From Motacilla alba alba (lineage: Eukaryota > Chordata > Aves > Passeriformes > Motacillidae): 64,000 bases of DNA. Where the stretch lies: positions 6,201,850 through 6,265,849 of the forward strand of contig NC_052031.1 in NCBI RefSeq assembly GCF_015832195.1, in the 5' to 3' direction. The number at the start of each line of letters is the position of its first letter. Position 1 is the first letter of the stretch. Shown here piece after piece: positions 61,320-64,000 of the stretch. Below the pieces are notes generated by a model. The model was not told the origin of the DNA and searched no databases. It worked only from the letters and a program-made list of their open reading frames with translations. The position numbers and the translations under genes are program-made.

Positions 61320-64000
61320 CTGGCTTCAGCTCCTCACTGAACTAATTTTTTCTGGGACTTCATAAACTTTTCTACCTAAGGTGGATGTTGTCTGTGTTAT
61401 CCCTGTGCAGCTTCTGATGGTGGTGGTGCCAAGGAACTATTAGGATTCTGTCATTCTCATGCTCATTTGTAAGAGTCTGGTATTCTCACTGGATAAAAAT
61501 CCAATTTAATTGAACAATTAATATTTTCCCTGGTTCTAATATGGTGGTTGTAATGAGATGAAAAGGATTGAAAGAAAATCAAACTAGTTGAAAATTGGCC
61601 AAGGGGCAGGAAACGGGTGAACCGGAAGAGTCCAGAAAATTCAATGTATTTTGCTACAGTAACTTAGTTACTAGCAGAGCCAGGGACAAGCTGGGTAGTA
61701 GATGCCATTTTGTGGTGAGAATTGGCTTCATTTGCAGAGCTTTTGGAGCTTGCTTGGAGCAAAACCAGGCCGCAGTAGAGGGTGTTCCCAAGTACTGACA
61801 ACTTAATGCAGACTTTTACTCTTGGCCCCAAACAGTAGCAACAGTTTATCTCTTCACTCACAGCAGTGTTTTTGTCTGTAACCACAGCAGAGAGGCACTG
61901 ACATCTGGAAGTGAATCCTGAGATATAGCTGGAGAATCATCAGGCTGAGAGGATTCTGGTACTCCCTTCTTCCATTGAGGTCCCTGGGCTTAGGTCAGTA
62001 TTTGTACCTTTCATGTGGATGAGGCAAAGTTCACATGCCCTGCAAGAGGCATCAGACCAGTCTGCCTCGGTTCTCTACTGATGATTTGAGCTGGGACAGA
62101 GCTGGTTTTCTTCACAGTACCCTGCATGGGGCTGGTTTGGATTTGTGTTGGAATCAGTTGATAGATCATGGAGTTTTTGTTATTGTTGGGCAAGGCTTAC
62201 ACAAGGTCAAGGCCTCCTGTGCTCCTCTCCCCACCACACCAGTGAGGAGGCCAGGGGAGCAAGGGGACACAGCCAAGACAGTTGACCCCAACTGACCCAA
62301 CGGCTATCCCAGACCATATGGGGTCATGACTGGCATGTAAAACTCGGGGAAGGAAGGAGGGACATTTTGAGTGATGGTGTTTGTCTTCCCAAGTCACTGT
62401 TACATTTGGCAGAGCCCCGCTGTCCTGGGGATGGCTGAACACCCCCATGGGAAGTGGGGAATGAATTCCTTGGGTTTTGTGCACCATTTTTGCTTTACCA
62501 ACTGAACTGTCTTTATGTCAACCCATGACTTTGCTCAGTTTTACTCTTCTGACTCTCTCCCTGATCCTGTCAGGGGAGGTGAGTGAGCGTCTGCGCGGGG
62601 CTGAGTCCCCAGCTGGGGTTACACCCCGACAGCGGTGCAATGAACGGAGAGCAGGAGGAGCCTGGAGAGGCACTGGGAGCAGGCAGCTCGTTTAGACACT
62701 GCTCAGCCCTGCGGGGGAGAGAACGTCTCTACTGGCTGTGTAGGGAGCCTTGCAGGATTAAGTAACTAAATTGGGAACTTAAGGGTAGATCCTCTGAAGA
62801 AAGGAATGAATATCCCCTTTTTTCCAAGCCTGTTATAGCCTCACATATTTTATAATTCTGGTCATTGTTCACATCTTAAGAATCTCACATACAAAAAAAA
62901 AAAATCTAATGTTGACGCCAGGAAAATATAAATCACTTTAACAGTGAGGACAATATAGGATAAAAGATGAGTGTGGGGAGGATAAGAGAAAGAGAGCAAA
63001 TGAAGAGGAGCAGAAATGGGTACAGTGGCAAAAGGGCTTTGGTCCATCACCTGGTCCACAAGCAGAAGGGAAAATAAGAAGCACCCGTTACACAGAGCAG
63101 TGCTGCCACACAGTGTCTGGGAAACAGCTCTGAGCAGTAACTGCAAGGCATTGCAGCAGAAGTGACTCTGGGAGCTTTATGTTTCATGTCAAGAGCAAAC
63201 AGGACACTGGATTGTTTGCTGAAGGAATGCTAAATGTAAAGGCAGGAGGCAGCAGTACTGGCAGGGAAGGACCTGATCTGAACCTGACTGGCAGCCTGAC
63301 TGATTAGCCTGGTTCACAGGCTGCTGCAAATTCTCAATGGCAGTCATGAAGTTAACACTGGATTAAAATCTTTTCTTTTAGCAGAATAATCAGTATTTTT
63401 AAAAATATATAACTTTCTCTTAAAGTACATGCTAAAATTTCTGATAGTCTCCTATACATTAATCCTGTAATTGATTTTAATTACTACTTCATAATTAGAG
63501 CTTCTATAAAGAGAAGGCTGATATACAAATTACCTTTCCCAGACTTTTCAAAGAAAAAAACCCAGGGCTAGGACTCAAAGGAGGTTTGGTAGCAGGGTCA
63601 TGGGAATTTGAGTTGTGAACAGAATAAAAGGGTTTCATGCTTTTAGAAAATACCAGCACAATTAAGTATTTTCCTGAAGTTTCTGTGCTATTTCTGTCCT
63701 AACAGCAATATAGAAAACACAAATTGTCTAAGGACACAATAAAAATGTTACAGAGACAGCACCCATCCTGTGGTGCTGGGACTCAGCTCAGAACCCTTGC
63801 TAAATGGAAACAAAAATGCAAAATCTTTTTTCATCTTTTCTTTAGTCAGTCCTGGAGGGTTCCACATCAGAGAAACCATGATGCACTAGTCTAGCTCTTT
63901 GCTAGCACAATTTACAAAGCAGGGAAATAAATGATTTTCCTTGGCCTGGGTGCAAGAACAGGACCCTGCTCTCCCTGTTATCCTGGAACTACTACACACC
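61320..64000. other. Gene-poor block at right edge
   Basis: No recognisable repeat, exon or RNA gene. A somewhat GC-richer piece at 62570-62760 with several CpGs is the only compositional change. Confidence 0.45.

Noticed and set aside
1..64000. CRISPR arrays, bacterial operons, riboswitches, tRNA genes
   Set aside because: The sequence is vertebrate nuclear DNA; no regularly spaced repeats or cloverleaf with A and B boxes were found.

Overview
This is a vertebrate nuclear window, almost certainly from a bird. It has several 3'-truncated CR1 LINE fragments, two solo LTRs of avian ERV type, and a gag-like endogenous retrovirus remnant of a kind common in birds. The sequence is AT-rich, with a single strong CpG island. 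The LTR at 31003-32520 looks passerine to me; that is an impression, not a measurement. No tRNA, rRNA, CRISPR array or bacterial-type operon was seen.

The only obvious promoter is the CpG island at about 46900-47780. Its clearest product is a minus-strand first exon with a YY1/ATG element (47702-47712) and a splice donor (AAAG|GTAGGG) at 47528/47527. Leftward from there the minus strand carries a series of exon-like segments with good splice sites and open frames. I could link 19 of them, with matching codon phase at every junction, from 47709 to a stop at 6149. The model gives a protein of about 550 residues. I recognise no homologue, and pseudo-exons are common in introns, so this is a hypothesis scored low to moderate. 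Two more phase-compatible exon candidates, one ending in a stop, lie at 487-919.

Layout: 1-6150, non-coding with a CR1 copy at 1290-1480, and the two extra candidates. 6149-47709, the candidate minus-strand gene with long AT-rich introns, an old LTR (11971-12792), a younger solo LTR with a clean 5-bp target duplication and an internal VNTR (31003-32520), a CR1 piece (38740-38860), and an AT-rich cruciform-prone tract (35593-35736). 46900-47780, CpG island. 48516-49236, gag-like retroviral remnant on the plus strand. 49300-64000, gene-poor, with small CR1 fragments and a CpG-dense patch beside a perfect 22-bp palindrome (56226-56363).

The exon models rest on splice consensus and reading frame alone. 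RNA-seq or a protein search would settle them.
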